Assembly (NCBI GenBank): GCA_032622095.1
Contig: CP136068.1
Span: 115,867,509 to 115,931,508 of the forward strand
Source: Siphonodentalium dalli
Lineage: Eukaryota; Mollusca; Scaphopoda; Gadilida; Siphonodentaliidae
DNA: 64,000 bases
Reading direction: 5' to 3'
Shown one piece after another: positions 12,468 to 23,673 of this stretch. The translations under genes and the position numbers were made by a program. The notes beneath the pieces were generated by a model. The model saw only the letters and a list, made by a program, of their open reading frames with translations. It did no database searches and was not told the origin of the DNA. Each line of letters begins with the position of its first letter. Position 1 is the stretch's first letter.

Positions 12468-13808
12468 AGTTATAGCAATTTCATGTTTAACATGTTTTGT
12501 TTCGTTAAATGCAGTCGTTTTGCACAATAGTCTCTGTATAGACAACAGACACATGTTCTAGGGACGTGGCTAGAAGTTTCCTCAAACTGCCCCCCCCCCC
12601 CCATTGAACCAAACATCAATCTCACAGGTTCGCAGAATTCAATTTGCTAGTCCCTTGGAAATATCCAATCTGACAAACACTAAGATTGGAAAATTACCAA
12701 CTTTTACTGGTTGAAAAAAATCAAACAATGAGAACAATGCCAACCTATATATGGTGTCAAATTAATGTCCAACTAATGTTGTGTCATGCATGAAATTTCC
12801 GACTGCTGGAATGTACCAAAGTTTAGTTTAGATATATTTATTTCAAATATATGTCAAATTTAGATAACACATGATATATAACACATACATTTGTTTATAC
12901 GTACAAAGGAATTGGGGGGCCAATTACTGACTCACTTAAGGGTACCCCCTCTCCCATATGTTATTACACTGAAAAAATAAATAATTAGTAATGGCAAAGC
13001 AACATGACTACCAAAACAAGTTGAACATATATACAGATCACTGGACACCCCCTCTCCCGAGTTAGTCATAAGTTTGTATATGTATTTATTTAAAATCAGG
13101 TTTGTTTGTTGCGTTTGTTGGCTTGTACGTATCATTATTTGAAACAGTTACTCGAAATAATCCTGATTTTCCTCCCGTATGAATGACTGCACAGCTTAGC
13201 AAATTGTACCAAAGTTCAACTGACAAGTTTCGTGTGTTCTTCACAACATCTTCGGAATTTGATTCAGGAGGCCTAGAGCTGTCATGTTTAGATATGCTTG
13301 CCATCATCAATAAACACACTTTAACTTGAAAAAAAATGCGATTAAGTCGGATTGGCAGCAAATTATGTGCCGTGTATACACACATAGAAGAAAAGCATGA
13401 CTTTCACAACAAACATGCACTTTATAAATATAAGATACAAATTTTAGAAAAAAATTATGATATTTATGATACTTGTGTCAAATACATGAGCCATGTTTGA
13501 CGCTGGGAGAGAGTTTCGGAGACCACGTGGATTTCAAAATCTGACCTAGAATCGGGAATTAGCCCCGCCCCCGTAATCGGCTTCGGATTCTCAATCCGGA
13601 TTTTAGCGAAATTACGACTCTGTGAATGTCTATATAGAACACAGACAGACAGACAGGCAGACATTCGCAAAGATAGACAAAAACTCCTTTTATCCAATAC
13701 TATTATTTTTAATATCACGATGATCCAATATTCATATTTTGGAACTTTTTACTTGAATCATGCTATTTAGTTTTTTAATGTAAACCAACATCTTGGGGGG
13801 GGGGTCCC
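12468..13808. other. No gene seen
   Basis: AT-rich DNA with a C-tract at about 12589-12602 and a G-tract at about 13795-13804. Near 13560-13670 a GATTC-rich block and CACAGACAGACAGACAGG precede ATTCGC, as also seen near 5988, so this is a further dispersed-repeat edge. Minus frames near 12932-13718 lack recognisable motifs. Confidence 0.4.
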
Positions 13809-15113
13809 TACTATATGCAGCAAGTCCCTGGATATGCAGCAAGTCCCCGGTAAACGCAGCAAGTCCCTGGTAAATGCAGCAAGTCCCTCACACCTAGGGT
13901 GGATTAGTGGAGTTGTTGATGAGTTTAATCAGTGTTTTATTATCCATTTGATTTATGATCTGTGGCAGTTGATTAGAATTGATTGGAAATCTTTATCCCT
14001 TTATAATTATTTAAGATGTGTATTTGTATATTTTTATATATAAAATAAAATAGTTTTTCTAAGTTTTATTAAGTTGCTATTTCTTTTATTCTACTTACTA
14101 TTTAATATAATTTAATTAATATGATTTATATATATTTTTTAAATATTCCTGTTTTCACTGCGTAAATCACTGAACAGGTGTTTGTTTTTGTAGGACAAAG
14201 GAACTTTCTGGGTTAGTATTATTTGCTAGTTAGTCTATGGTATAATTAAAGAGCGTTTACATCAGTAATGTGAGAACATTTTACACCTAATAATATTTGA
14301 CATCATTATTATTAAATAATTAACTATGTTATATATAGTAATTAGCGTTTATTTGTTAGTCTATGTGTTAGATATGATTTTAATAAAGAGCGTTTATTTC
14401 ACTGATGTGAGAAAATATAATATGAAAGCATTAACCATGTTAATAATTAGCGTTTATTTGTTAGTCTATTCTTGCTATGATTTTAATAAAGAGCGTTTAT
14501 TTCACTGATGTGAGAAAATATAACATGAAAGCATCAACCATGTTAATAATTAGCGTTTATTTGTTATTTTTCCAGACTGCACGAGTCATCCAGTAGGAAT
14601 GACATGACAGCGATTGAAGCAGCAGTTCAGTCCGAACGTCTTCTACTTACAACCTACAAGATTGCACTACCAACATCTTTCCTTACTGGCCACATATATA
14701 TACAATTTATTCTAATAAACTTTTCTTTCAGCTCACTGCTATATATATATGTATATTTATAAAACTGTGCTCTATTTTTCTTTTGTTGCTATTCTACTAT
14801 TCTCATGTTACTTGTTTGCATTTACCAATAAAAACATCCAACTCTTAATTTTTTCATTCAATGATTCAGTCCCACAATTCAGTCCAATTCCCTTCAATAA
14901 TCTATCAGTATTACGATCAAATTAAAGCCTTGTGATTTATCATTAAAGCCCTTTGTAATCATCCCCTCCACTGATTAAACATATCGTTGTGTAAACACGC
15001 ATGACTAAACCGCCGTAATCCACCCTAGGTGTGAGGGACTTGCTGCATTTACCAGGGACTTGCTGCATTTACCGGGGACTTGCTGCATATCCAGGGACTT
15101 GCTGCGTATAGTA
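13809..15113. mobile_element. 1.3-kb element with telescoped terminal repeats, TA-flanked
   Basis: The left end has four tandem GCAGCAAGTCCC units, then TCACACCTAGGGTGGATTA. The right end is the exact mirror: TAATCCACCCTAGGTGTGA, then four GGGACTTGCTGC units. Terminal TACTATA/TATAGTA is compatible with TA target sites. The core holds an approximately 105-145-bp repeat in three units (about 14215-14575), each with AATAAAGAGCGTTTA-like and TTAGTCTAT words. No transposase was found. The frames at 13834-14043 and 14326-14508 fall in the repeats. Confidence 0.85.
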
Positions 15114-15953
15114 GAACCGATCTTGGGTGCTCCTCACTCACAGTGGGATTTCCACGCTAACTGAACCAAGAAAACTAAGATGCATGCATCAGGTCACCCA
15201 TGAACTATTTAGCAATAGAATAATTCAGTTCGGTTGCGGTTTCACAACGTTACAACTGACATACGATTACACAAGACACACCTTGAATGTGGAACTGTGT
15301 AAGAGTGAATATTAATGTTCTAAATCCCATGTTTCACCTTTAGTTGTGATTGGGGGGGGGGGTGTCGTACTTTATTAACACGCAAGTAGTGTAATTAAGT
15401 ACGGGTAATTAGAAGTAACAAATCGTTTAGTTTCTATCGTATCGACTGAAAGGGGTGAGCAGATTATTGGTGATGAATGTTCTCGTTAGCTGTCAATATA
15501 ATATGCATATTTGCCCCGTTACGTTTATACACTGTAGCATTGGCGGGCCAGAGTGTGTTGACATGTTAATTGTTTGGTTCATTAATAACAGATCAGCGGG
15601 GATTTGTCGTGAAAACGTACACGTATACGTGGAAATATGCTACGGTTACGGTTAAATTAATGGTTCTTCTATTACACCACCGTGTATACTCGGTTTAAAT
15701 AGGTATATTATATAGGGACGTGTGCTCAATTTTGGTGTGGACCGATGATCGAAAAAACTAAATCGGAGGTAAATGTCGCAGGCCGGAGGACCATTTTTTC
15801 AATAATTTTTAAAGAAATTGAGCAGTTGCAACAGAAGCAGCAAAAAAGGGTGTACAATTGGCAAATGATGAGGGGCGGTGTGATGTGTAACTAGGATTGA
15901 AATTAGATATGCAATTTGGAGATTATTGGATGAGGGATGTTATATTAATTATA
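15114..15953. other. No gene seen
   Basis: A G-tract at about 15352-15362 is the only salient feature. Short frames at 15127-15315 and 15455-15655 have no recognisable motif or splice context. Confidence 0.4.
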
Positions 15954-16233
15954 TTAAAGGGACGAGAGGGTTTAGTTGTCGAAAATATTTGTTCCAAACA
16001 CCGTAAACAGATCAATATTAAAACGCATACATTTTGGTTCAAATATACGATCACTATCCCTTAAAGGAATACGGTCCTGAAAAAAACAATATTATTTTCT
16101 TTCAATATACCGATAATATATATATAAAATGTCCATTGGGCGCATATAATCTAATATTCGGCCGCCAATCGTTATTTTTATAACGATTCAAAAAAATTCC
16201 GAAGTTAGCCGAAGATTTTGTTGTAGACGAAGT

Positions 16234-16303
16234 CACGTGATCATCAGCCCGATCACGTGATTGTCACATGTAAACAGAAGCATAGCACGTGATCGATCAC
16301 GTG
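16234..16303. promoter_or_regulatory. Cluster of four CACGTG (E-box) palindromes
   Basis: CACGTG occurs at 16234, 16254, 16286 and 16298, three of them within TCACGTGAT-like contexts. This is the densest such cluster in the window. It lies inside element K2 and could serve as a promoter or as a binding site for an element-encoded protein; function is inferred from motif density only. Confidence 0.4.
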
Positions 16304-16713
16304 GTAACTCATTGACAACGCATAGATACGCGACGGCGGTATTTTAAGTTTGCATGTAGTCGATCGCGGCCTTTGACGATTGTCGCGTTATCACACTGCG
16401 AATGCAAAACTTCGCCGAAACATCGCCTTTCTCGTAATTAAATGTCGATCTTTATCGTGTTATTATTACTATTATTATATGTATCGCGATGTGTTGTTAC
16501 TATAAAGCCATGCCCGTATATTATTCAGTTTTGCGCGCATTTATCTATATAAACGCGTGCTCGTGTTTATATATATATTTTCGTTACCGGAATAGTCCAA
16601 GTTATATTATATATGCATATCAAGATTGCATATATACGCGAAGACTTGCACAGTTATTAGGCAATTATCATCTCGTAAACATTCCAATTTCCAGATGACA
16701 TTAGTCGTGTGTC

Positions 16714-17519
16714 AATAAAGAGCGTTTCGTTTTAATTATCGTAACGCGGTAAAACAACACACAATTGGTTTATTGCTGTCGGATTTAATCAATTATAATC
16801 AAGTCATTCATTACCAATATGATATGTTCATTTTTCCTTGGTTATGAATCATGTAATTATTTGGGCAATATGGTGTTTATATATATTTCGGAATATTGCT
16901 TCCCCCACCCCAAAACAATCTAGCCGACTGTCACTGGTGGAAATTCACTACATCTATGCATCGTTATTGACCTATTAAATTAGCACTCTAGCGATGCGGT
17001 CTATTGAATATCCAGGTCATAAATCGACCTCTATGTGGCAATTACGCATAACAATAGGGTTATAAACATCCAATCATATATAACACTTTTTGAAGGAGGG
17101 ATAATAATCCGGTTTAATATGGAATCACATATTCAAGTGCTCTTTATTCGCAATATATCGTAATAGTGAACGCTCTTTATTGCGTCAAGGTAAAGGGACT
17201 CGACTTAGAACAGTTGTCATCGTGATTTTTTTTAATGATTACACCAATACAGGTCAATATATGTACACGAACTTCCGATATGCATGCTTTATATATCCTT
17301 CCAAGTCATAGCAATTTCCGCTTTATTAAACTCTTTTTATTCGTACCATATTAGGAAAACTCTTAACATGGAACGCTCTTTATGGAGCCATGGTGAAGGA
17401 AATGGGGAATCGACTAAGAATAGTTGTTATCGTGATTTATTCAACATACTCTCCACTTTAACTGCAATTGTATGTATTCGTAACCATGACTGACTTGTCA
17501 AATTAAACGCTCTTTATTT
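16714..17519. repeat. Dispersed AATAAAGAGCGTTT-type motifs in K2
   Basis: AATAAAGAGCGTTT on the + strand at about 16714, and the reverse form (AACGCTCTTTAT or close variants) near 17137, 17171, 17371 and 17506. The same word occurs in K1 copies, in the 13.8-15.1 kb element, and near 56.39 kb and 57.35-57.40 kb. Confidence 0.75.
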
Positions 17520-17721
17520 GGTATATGTAATCGGTTTCTGATGATTGCGCAACGGGTTTCCCACAGAAATGCCGCCAAATGGCACGTAAACGAACATCGT
17601 TTGGAAATGAATACAGCATTATACCTAACTGAGAGTCACTAGACCGGCCACAGCCGAAAACACTGCATTTATATGGCAATGTTACGAATGAATGATTGTA
17701 AATACGGGACACTCGGGGCAT
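17503..17721 (-). CDS. THAP-type zinc-finger reading frame (partial, in mobile element)
   Basis: The 72-codon minus frame begins MPRVSRIYN and carries KCSVFGCG at residues 18-25, then RSSDSQLGIMLYSFPND and LRAIWRHFCGK. This follows the amino-terminal THAP layout: a CxxxxC pair, a variable loop, an FPxD-like turn and a basic tryptophan helix. The later C-x2-H pair and the AVPF-like end expected within a full ~80-90-residue THAP domain are missing. It is therefore a first exon, a truncated gene or a remnant. The frame ends in the motif AATAAAGAGCGTTTAA, repeated elsewhere in the element. THAP domains bind DNA in P-element and Kolobok transposases and in host regulators. Transposon origin is favoured by the TTAA-bounded context, but a captured host exon is possible. 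No clear donor site was identified. Confidence 0.5.
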   Translation of the reverse strand: MPRVSRIYNHSFVTLPYKCSVFGCGRSSDSQLGIMLYSFPNDVRLRAIWRHFCGKPVAQSSETDYIYQIKSV

Positions 17722-18613
17722 ATATACGGAAAATTAAAACAACATCGTGAACACGCGCCCGAATAGAGTTCACATGCCTGCTCATGTTTTTATAAGCTTT
17801 ATTTTTGACACGAAAGTGTTACCTACCCCGCTCAATCGGCCTTCTATAGTTTTTTTGTCAAAACAATAACTTTCCAAACAGCGCTTAAGACAAATCACAA
17901 GTGAATATAACTCACCGCGCGATGACAATTAACCATGTGTACACAATGCTATTGATATGCCCCGCAGTAATTCCATCACGCTCACGAGCTGATGTCTATT
18001 CCGGATTTTCCATCGTCATATAGGTAGACACAAATAACTCCGATTCCGTGTTTTTAATTAGTTTACCTCGCTTGACGTCATGCAAGGTTTTGCGACGGAG
18101 ATAGCCGACAACCGGTGGCGGTATTATTTATTTATTTCTCGGCTTAATTATTACGCGATTTTTATGGGACTTGGATTATTGTGATCACAATAGGGGTGGC
18201 TTTCCGATAGAGTTTTGTTGTTTCATGAGCACTGTAATCCCTTAAACATCATGCTTACACAAAGACCTACTAAATTTTACCTAAACAAGAGTCTGATTGT
18301 GTTATAGAAGGCAGCATAATGCTACTGGCTAATCACACACAAATGGTATAAACGCTCTTTATTATTTCCAAATAAGGAATTGAGCAACAAAGAACGCTCT
18401 TTATGTTTACCATCATAATATAAAGAAACACCAGGAAAGTAACTTTTTATGCTTTGTTTACATAACAGTCGGCAAATTTACGACTATAACATAATGTTTA
18501 TGAGATATTTCTCATTTGTATATTAACAAAGTCTGTCTATATTTGAATATTATTTCGTTTGTAGCGGTGGAAATATGTTCACATGATACCCACCAAGGCC
18601 TTCATACCTTTAA

Positions 18614-18904
18614 GGTATACTACAACTGTTTTTCTTTTCAATAGCAGAATACAGAATGCTATTAAGAAGTGACACAAAACACAGAACATTTGTTTTAATT
18701 GTAAGTATTAAGAAGTGAGAGATATGTGAGTCAAGGAAACCAGTAACGAAAGGCAATATTAACATGATTTGTCAGAGAATAATTGTTTACGTTCCAATGA
18801 ATATGTACTGGAAACAAACTGTCTGTACCAGACTTTCATAAACACAAATTATGTATTAATGATCATTAATGGTGTAACGACATATTTCGTTCTTTAATGT
18901 CTCA
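18614..18904. other. No gene seen
   Basis: AT-rich spacer between the K1 copy and the tandem-cored element; nothing recognised. Confidence 0.4.
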
Positions 18905-20010
18905 AATGAAAGTGTCAATGACACTGTAGCTCAACTTTGAGAAGAAGTTAAATTTGTGTGATGAGCAATGAATGGAAAGATTTAGAATTGAATTTGGAAA
19001 TCCAAGATGGCCGCTGGCAGCCATGTTTTTTTGTCGGAATGTCCCCAAAATGACTCATTCTCATCTACATTCCAATTTCAACAGCCATGAAAAATTTCAT
19101 GATGATCAGACTAAAGGTACGACCTGTAGCCCGTGCTAAAGGATTTAGTCATACAAAGATTAAAATCCAAGATGGCTGCTGGCGGCCATGTTTTTGGGTC
19201 AAATGATCCCAAAATGACTCGTTCCCATCTACATGTCATTATTAACATTCTTGACAAATTTTATGATGATCAGACTGAAAGTACGACCTGTAGCCCGTGC
19301 TAAAGAATTTAGTCATACAAAGAGTAAAATCCAAGATGGCTGCTGGCGGCCATGTTTTTTGGCCGAATAACCCCAAAATTACTCGTTCCCATCTACATGT
19401 CAATATTATCATCCATGACAAATTTCATGATGATCAGACAAACAGTACGACCTGTGGCCCGTGCTAATGGATTAAATTTTGAAATCCAAGATGGCCACTG
19501 GCGGCCATGTTTTTTGTCCGAATGACCCCAAAATGACTCGTTCCCATCTACATTCCAATTTCAACAGCCATGACAAATTTTATGATGATCAGACTAAAGT
19601 TAAGACCTGTAGCCCGTGCTAAAGATTTAGTCATATAAAGACTAAAATCCAAAATGGCTGCTGCGGCCATGTTTTTTGGCCGAATGACCCCAAAAGGACT
19701 CGTTCCCATCTACATGTCATTATTAACATTCTTGACAAATTTCATGATGATCAGACAAACATTACGAACTGTAGCCCGTGCTAATGGATTGAATTTTGAA
19801 ATCCAAGATGGCCACTGGCGGCCATGTTTTTTTTCCGAATGATCCCAAAATTAATAATCTGGTCTAAATGTTGATGTCAACAGCTATGACAAATTTCATA
19901 ATGATCCGACCAAAGGTACGACCTGTAGCCTGCATTGTTGACGCCTTACGTACATACATACACACGGACGACAAAGCCATGGCAATAGCTCAAACTTTAC
20001 AATTTAACGA
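18905..20010 (-). mobile_element. Non-autonomous element with ~160-bp tandem core, family H1 (6 units)
   Basis: Six units of about 154-166 bp, each with AAATCCAAGATGGCCGCTGG, ACTCGTTCCCATCTACAT, TTTCATGATGATCAGAC and ACGACCTGTAGCCCGTGCTA. One terminus has the palindrome AGTGTCAATGACACT next to GTAGCTCAAC. The other ends with GACGACAAAGCCATGGCAAT and AGCTCAAACTTTACAA. The 61.2-63.3 kb copy has the same termini on the opposite strand. Bivalve Helitron-like elements with ~160-bp tandem cores have this layout; family membership is an inference. Confidence 0.8.
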
Positions 20011-20035
20011 CATTTTCGGTCTTTAACAGTTTAAT

Positions 20036-20335
20036 AGGGGCCCCCGGTGGTCCAGTCGGTAGAGTGCCAGGTAAATTACGTCGTCCCAGGCCGTCCAGCG
20101 CTGACGAAGCTGGTTCTAACCCCACCATAGGGAGGGTGACCGGAATCGTGTATCTGGGCAAGTTTGTCAATTGCTTTCCGGGGGTCGGTGGTTTCTACAC
20201 GCAGTGGAACAACTTCCCGGTGAAATTGAGCCTCTGCGTGGTCTTTCCTCCACCCGTAAAATTGACAACGTCGTGTGTGGCCTAGCGGCTAGAATGACGA
20301 TAAACCCTAATAAACAACAGCAACAACAATTAATA
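20036..20335 (+). repeat. tRNA-derived SINE
   Basis: The 5' part resembles a tRNA gene: GGTGGTCCAGTCGGTAGAGT corresponds to an RNA polymerase III A box, and GGTTCTAACCCC, about 60 bp on, to a B box. A tRNA-unrelated body follows, with GGTTTCTACACGCAGTGGAA and GTGTGGCCTAGCGGCTAGAA. The tail is AATAAACAACAGCAACAACA, a simple-repeat 3' end typical of SINEs. The frame at 20064-20285 lies wholly within it and is not a gene. Confidence 0.75.
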
Positions 20336-20520
20336 GTTTAATGACATTTTTCGGTCTTTATAATATCTCAAGATATAGGGGGTATTTGGATCTCTAGTTT
20401 AACGACATTTTTCGGTCTTTATAGTTTAACGACATTTTTCGGTCTTTAATATCTCAAGATAGAGGGGCCCTTAGGGGGTATTTGGATCTCTAGTTTAACG
20501 ACATTTTTCGGTCTTTGATA
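20336..20520. repeat. Short tandem repeat TTTAACGACATTTTTCGGTC
   Basis: The word TTTAACGACATTTTTCGGTC plus TTT recurs near 20336, 20396, 20426 and 20493 (with an earlier copy at about 20003, before the SINE), interleaved with ATCTCAAGATAGAGGGG and GGGGGTATTTGGATCTCTAG. The SINE appears to sit inside this array. Confidence 0.8.
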
Positions 20521-20589
20521 GCAAAATGGAAGAAGTACATATTTGGAAGATGTGGTGGCCCTAAAAAGGAAAGTTGTTTGGTGGTCTTG

Positions 20590-20945
20590 AAATGCAGTTT
20601 TTCTTAACAGTCTTCCTTGATTAAAGTGATGTGAAACACTCCGGCAGACACCGGGCAGAGTGATCAAATAAATAGAAATTAAGAATAATCTTTCTCAAAG
20701 TAGTTATTTGTTACGAATATTAATCCAAATGGATGTTACACAACGTCATTCTTATATATTAGTTAAATGCAATGACTCTCGATGGCAAAATGATTTTTGT
20801 TTAATTACAGCCGATAGTTGCGCCCCGAATCGAGATGTAAATATTTACAATTTGGAGTAGTTCAGACGATGTTCTATATGAAGTGGTGTGGTAGATCTTT
20901 TTGGAAATTTTCAGTGATGTTAGTAGAATGATAACATTCCCCACG
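20590..20945 (-). repeat. Diverged reverse copy of the 33.7-34.2 kb repeat
   Basis: Read on the minus strand, it matches 33745-34020 in order: CTACTAACATC, ACATCGTCTGA, TGTAAATATTTAC, CTCGATTCGGG, CGCCATCGAGAGTCA-like and TATATAAGAATGACG. It is clearly older than the two copies near 34 kb. This shows that the duplicated segment there contains a dispersed repeat. Confidence 0.75.
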
Positions 20946-21239
20946 TTGGAAAAGTGCCTGAGCACTAACTTATCAATTTCTCGCTCCCGAAAAATTCCAT
21001 AATATGTCTTTAAACATATATATAAATCTCCGGAAAAAAAAATTCTAAAGCATTAAACGATTTGCTATATTTCCACTAGGGCATATATTTCATCTGATTT
21101 TGCGAGAATCCATATATACTTTTTCATGAGAATCCAGGGTAATTTGCGAGAATCTAGATTTGGATTCTCGCCGAAATATAAGTCCAGATTTCACTCTGAA
21201 GTGTGCCTAAATGGCATAAATTGTACCTTGGTTCCCATG

Positions 21240-21972
21240 TTCGCTATAAACTAGCTTGAAATTCGCAAACCAATGAATTTTTTTTCTTCAGAAAATTTAC
21301 ATTTTTATGATTCGCGACATAAATTGTCACCAATAAAAACAAATTTGATTCATCGTGGAAGTTAGTCGGTGACTATAAATAATGTCACCATTCAACTGAA
21401 TGTTGTTGAATTCTATTGAGATGTGGAGCAGACAATATATTGGGAGGCTCGGAGGCTCCATAGCATGAGGCCCCCACCCCCCTTTTTCGTATGCCGTATT
21501 CCATGCCCTGTTATGAGGTACGCCGTATTTCCGGCCCCTCTGTTAGGAGGTATTCGGTATTCCAAAAATACCGGTATTCGTACGCCGACCTTCCAAAAAA
21601 TGAAGTTTTCATATATTTTTATGTATTCCATATGGTATTCCGTATTCCAACTTCTGTGTTAAGTGGTATTCCGTCTTCCATGGGGGTGGGGTGGGGGCCT
21701 CTAGCATCTGCTCCTCAATCCTTACCAGATGTCAGTAAAAGTTTCCCATTTCATTATTTCAGTTCTTTAGCAATCTTAATCATTATATGTAATGCCCTGA
21801 CCATGCTCAATACTAGCTTGAAATTGGCGAAACAATGAATTTTTTTTCTTCAGAAAATTAACATTTTTATGACTCGCGACATAATTGTCATCAATAAAAA
21901 CAAATTTTATTCATCGTGGAAGTTAGTCGGTGACTATAAATAATGTCACCATTCAACTGAATGTTGTTGAGC
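21240..21972. repeat. Two direct repeats flanking a MITE
   Basis: A ~180-bp block (ACTAGCTTGAAATT...CAATGAATTTTTTTTCTTCA...GTGGAAGTTAGTCGGTGACT...CACCATTCAACTGAATGTTG) occurs at about 21251-21412 and again at about 21812-21972. A third, partial start lies near 22152. Confidence 0.85.
21414..21719. mobile_element. MITE with GC-rich terminal repeats
   Basis: Left end ATTGAG...GGAGCAGA...TAGCATGAGGCCCCCACCCC. The right end reads in reverse complement ATTGAGGAGCAGATGCTAGA then GGCCCCCACCCC. The interior repeats GGTATTCCGTATTCCA-like words. The overlapping frames at 21413-21838 come from this repeat. Confidence 0.75.
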
Positions 21973-23200
21973 ATATTTCAAACAATTTTGGAAGTTTAAA
22001 TGAATATTTTCTTCACACTCAAAGTCAATTGACAAATTTCAGGATTTTAGCCTGCTTCGTTGGGACCAAATATTTGTTGTGCACACTGAAGGAACGTCTA
22101 CCATCACTCGATAGGCCAGATTATGCCCTGACCATGCTATAAAGTATTAAACTAGCTTGAAATTGGCAAAACTATGAATTTTTTTGGTTGAACAAATTTA
22201 CATGGGAATCTCCATAGAAAACGGTTATATTTCGATAAAAACGAAAGTAATGCGAAATGAAAGTCGGCACTGGGCAGAATTGTGCAGAATAACATATGAG
22301 TCAAGTTATATGCGAATATTTGACCTCATTCGATTAAATAGTCTCGTATTTAAGGAATCAATGCCAATGGCGCTCGGACATGTGGAAATTTTTTCCGTCG
22401 CACTCGCAGACTGTAAGGCGGAATTGTGAAATGTAAACACGCATTACCTTTTGTGAGAATAACACAAGAGCAGACTTTATCAAAGTAATGCAATACACAA
22501 CAACAAATAGGATAAAACGGATATAAAAACGGTATAAGTGAGAATAAACGTGGAAACAGTTGACAACATTTGTTCGGTTATTCGGCAAAACCGAAGGTAT
22601 AGATTTATGGTCACTAACAAGAAATTCAATTAATTGAGGAAAAACACCCACTGTCCTGAGTGGTATTGATAAGCTGTTGGGGGGGGGGGGGGGAGATATT
22701 AATTGTGTTAAAGTGCAATGGGAAGTAATTGCGGTTAAGGGTAATAAGAAATGTCTTATTGCATTCTCATTGGGCTTAATCATAATTAGAGATTCCTTAA
22801 GTTATTGCGGTTAATCGAAATTGTCTATTAAATGTCAATTTTGATTCCCATAGAGATCATCAATGATGTCTATGCGCAGGGTCAACGTGCCAATCTTCTC
22901 TATTTGGATTCCAATTGTTGGCTCATTAAATATGCACATATGCTTAAGATACAGTCGTGCACGAAGCGAGCTCCCGTAAGTCGGGTTTTGGATCCCATGC
23001 AGTTAATGAAAATATCATTGAAATAATCAGTTTCCCCCAATTGATAAACAACCATATATTCAATATACATGTTTTGGAGCAGAATTAGGCAGTCCATATT
23101 GGACGCCATCATGGAATTTATTTTTTTTGGTTTAATTTTCACACATATTTATTAGTTATGTGGATGGAGTTCTCATTAAACCTCACATCCTTATATTGGT
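21973..23200. other. No gene seen
   Basis: A G-tract of about 15 bases at 22680-22694. Frames at 22184-22429 and 22358-22783 have no recognisable motif and run through or beside simple sequence. A recognisable splice or domain context is absent. Confidence 0.4.
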
Positions 23201-23202
23201 TA

Positions 23203-23323
23203 CAGTAATGCCCAAAGTAATTGACCACTTAACCACATCAGAATTATTGGTAATTTTTCAGCATTTAAAATCCTGACAAATTACCCATTATTCAGCTGTG
23301 GTCAATTACTTTGTACATTACTG
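23203..23323. mobile_element. TA-flanked palindromic MITE, family M1 (short form)
   Basis: Arms run CAGTAATGCCCAAAGTAATT, GACCACTTAACCACA... and back to ...AATTACTTTGTACATTACTG, with TA on both sides. CAGT-type ends with TA target sites fit Tc1/mariner-derived MITEs. Confidence 0.85.
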
Positions 23324-23369
23324 TATGAGGATTGAGTTATCATTACACCTCAAATCCTTATATTGGTTA

Positions 23370-23498
23370 CATTAATGCCCAAAGTAATTGACCACTTAAC
23401 CACAGCAGAATTATGGGTATTTTTTCAGCATTTAAAATCCTGATAAATTACCAATAATTATGCTGTGGTTAAGTGGTCGATTACTTTGGACATTACTG
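23370..23498. mobile_element. TA-flanked palindromic MITE, family M1 (short form)
   Basis: Second copy with the same arms; left end mutated to CATTAATGCCC. It is part of a three-unit array with a period of ~170 bp that also includes the flank TGAGGATTGAGTTAT...CCTTATATTGGTTA, so the MITE was multiplied by tandem duplication rather than by three insertions. Confidence 0.85.
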
Positions 23499-23544
23499 TA
23501 TGAGGATTGAGTTATTATTACACCTCAAATCCTTATATTGGTTA

Positions 23545-23673
23545 CAGTAATGCCCAAAGTAATTGACCACTTAACCACAGCAGAATTATGGGTAATTTTT
23601 CAGGATTTAAAATCATGAAAAAATACCCATTATTTTGCTGTGGTTAAGTGATCAATTACTTTGGACATTACTG
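23545..23673. mobile_element. TA-flanked palindromic MITE, family M1 (short form)
   Basis: Third copy, with the best arms: CAGTAATGCCCAAAGTAATT ... AATTACTTTGGACATTACTG. Confidence 0.85.

Larger units (their letters stand above)
16065..18241. mobile_element. TTAA-flanked element K2 carrying a THAP-domain reading frame
   Basis: TTAA at 16061-16064 and 18242-18245 bracket this 2.2-kb segment. Its ends are weak inverted repeats (AGGAATACGGTCCT on the left; GGGATTACAGTGCT as the reverse complement of the right end). Removing it, with one TTAA, restores colinearity with the unbroken K1 copy at 11971-12463, which is direct evidence for insertion. Inside are a THAP-type frame on the minus strand, at least five AATAAAGAGCGTTT-like words, and four CACGTG boxes. 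TTAA duplication plus a THAP domain suggests the Kolobok superfamily; no catalytic transposase domain is visible. Confidence 0.65.
15958..18609. mobile_element. TTAA-flanked family K1 copy 2, split by a nested element
   Basis: Left piece 15958-16060 (AGGGACGAGAGGG, then TTTAGTTGTCGAAAATAT and CAAACACCGTAAACAG) matches the left part of the 11971-12463 copy. Right piece 18246-18609 (CATCATGC..., AAACGCTCTTTATT, ..., GATACCCACCAAGGCC) matches its right part. TTAA stands at 15954-15957 and 18610-18613. Between the halves sits a separate TTAA-flanked insertion (16065-18241). Confidence 0.75.

Noticed and set aside
13809-13885. CRISPR-like regular repeats (GCAGCAAGTCCC)
   Set aside because: The spacers are 6-8 bases and themselves repeated, the array is mirrored at the other end, and the DNA is animal.
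20040-20115. A true tRNA gene
   Set aside because: A- and B-box words are present but there is no cloverleaf that I can fold with an anticodon arm and acceptor stem, and the tail is SINE-like.
20064-20285. 73-codon frame
   Set aside because: Entirely inside a tRNA-derived SINE.
22358-22783. 141-codon minus frame
   Set aside because: It runs through a long G-tract and shows no motif, splice context or conservation clue.
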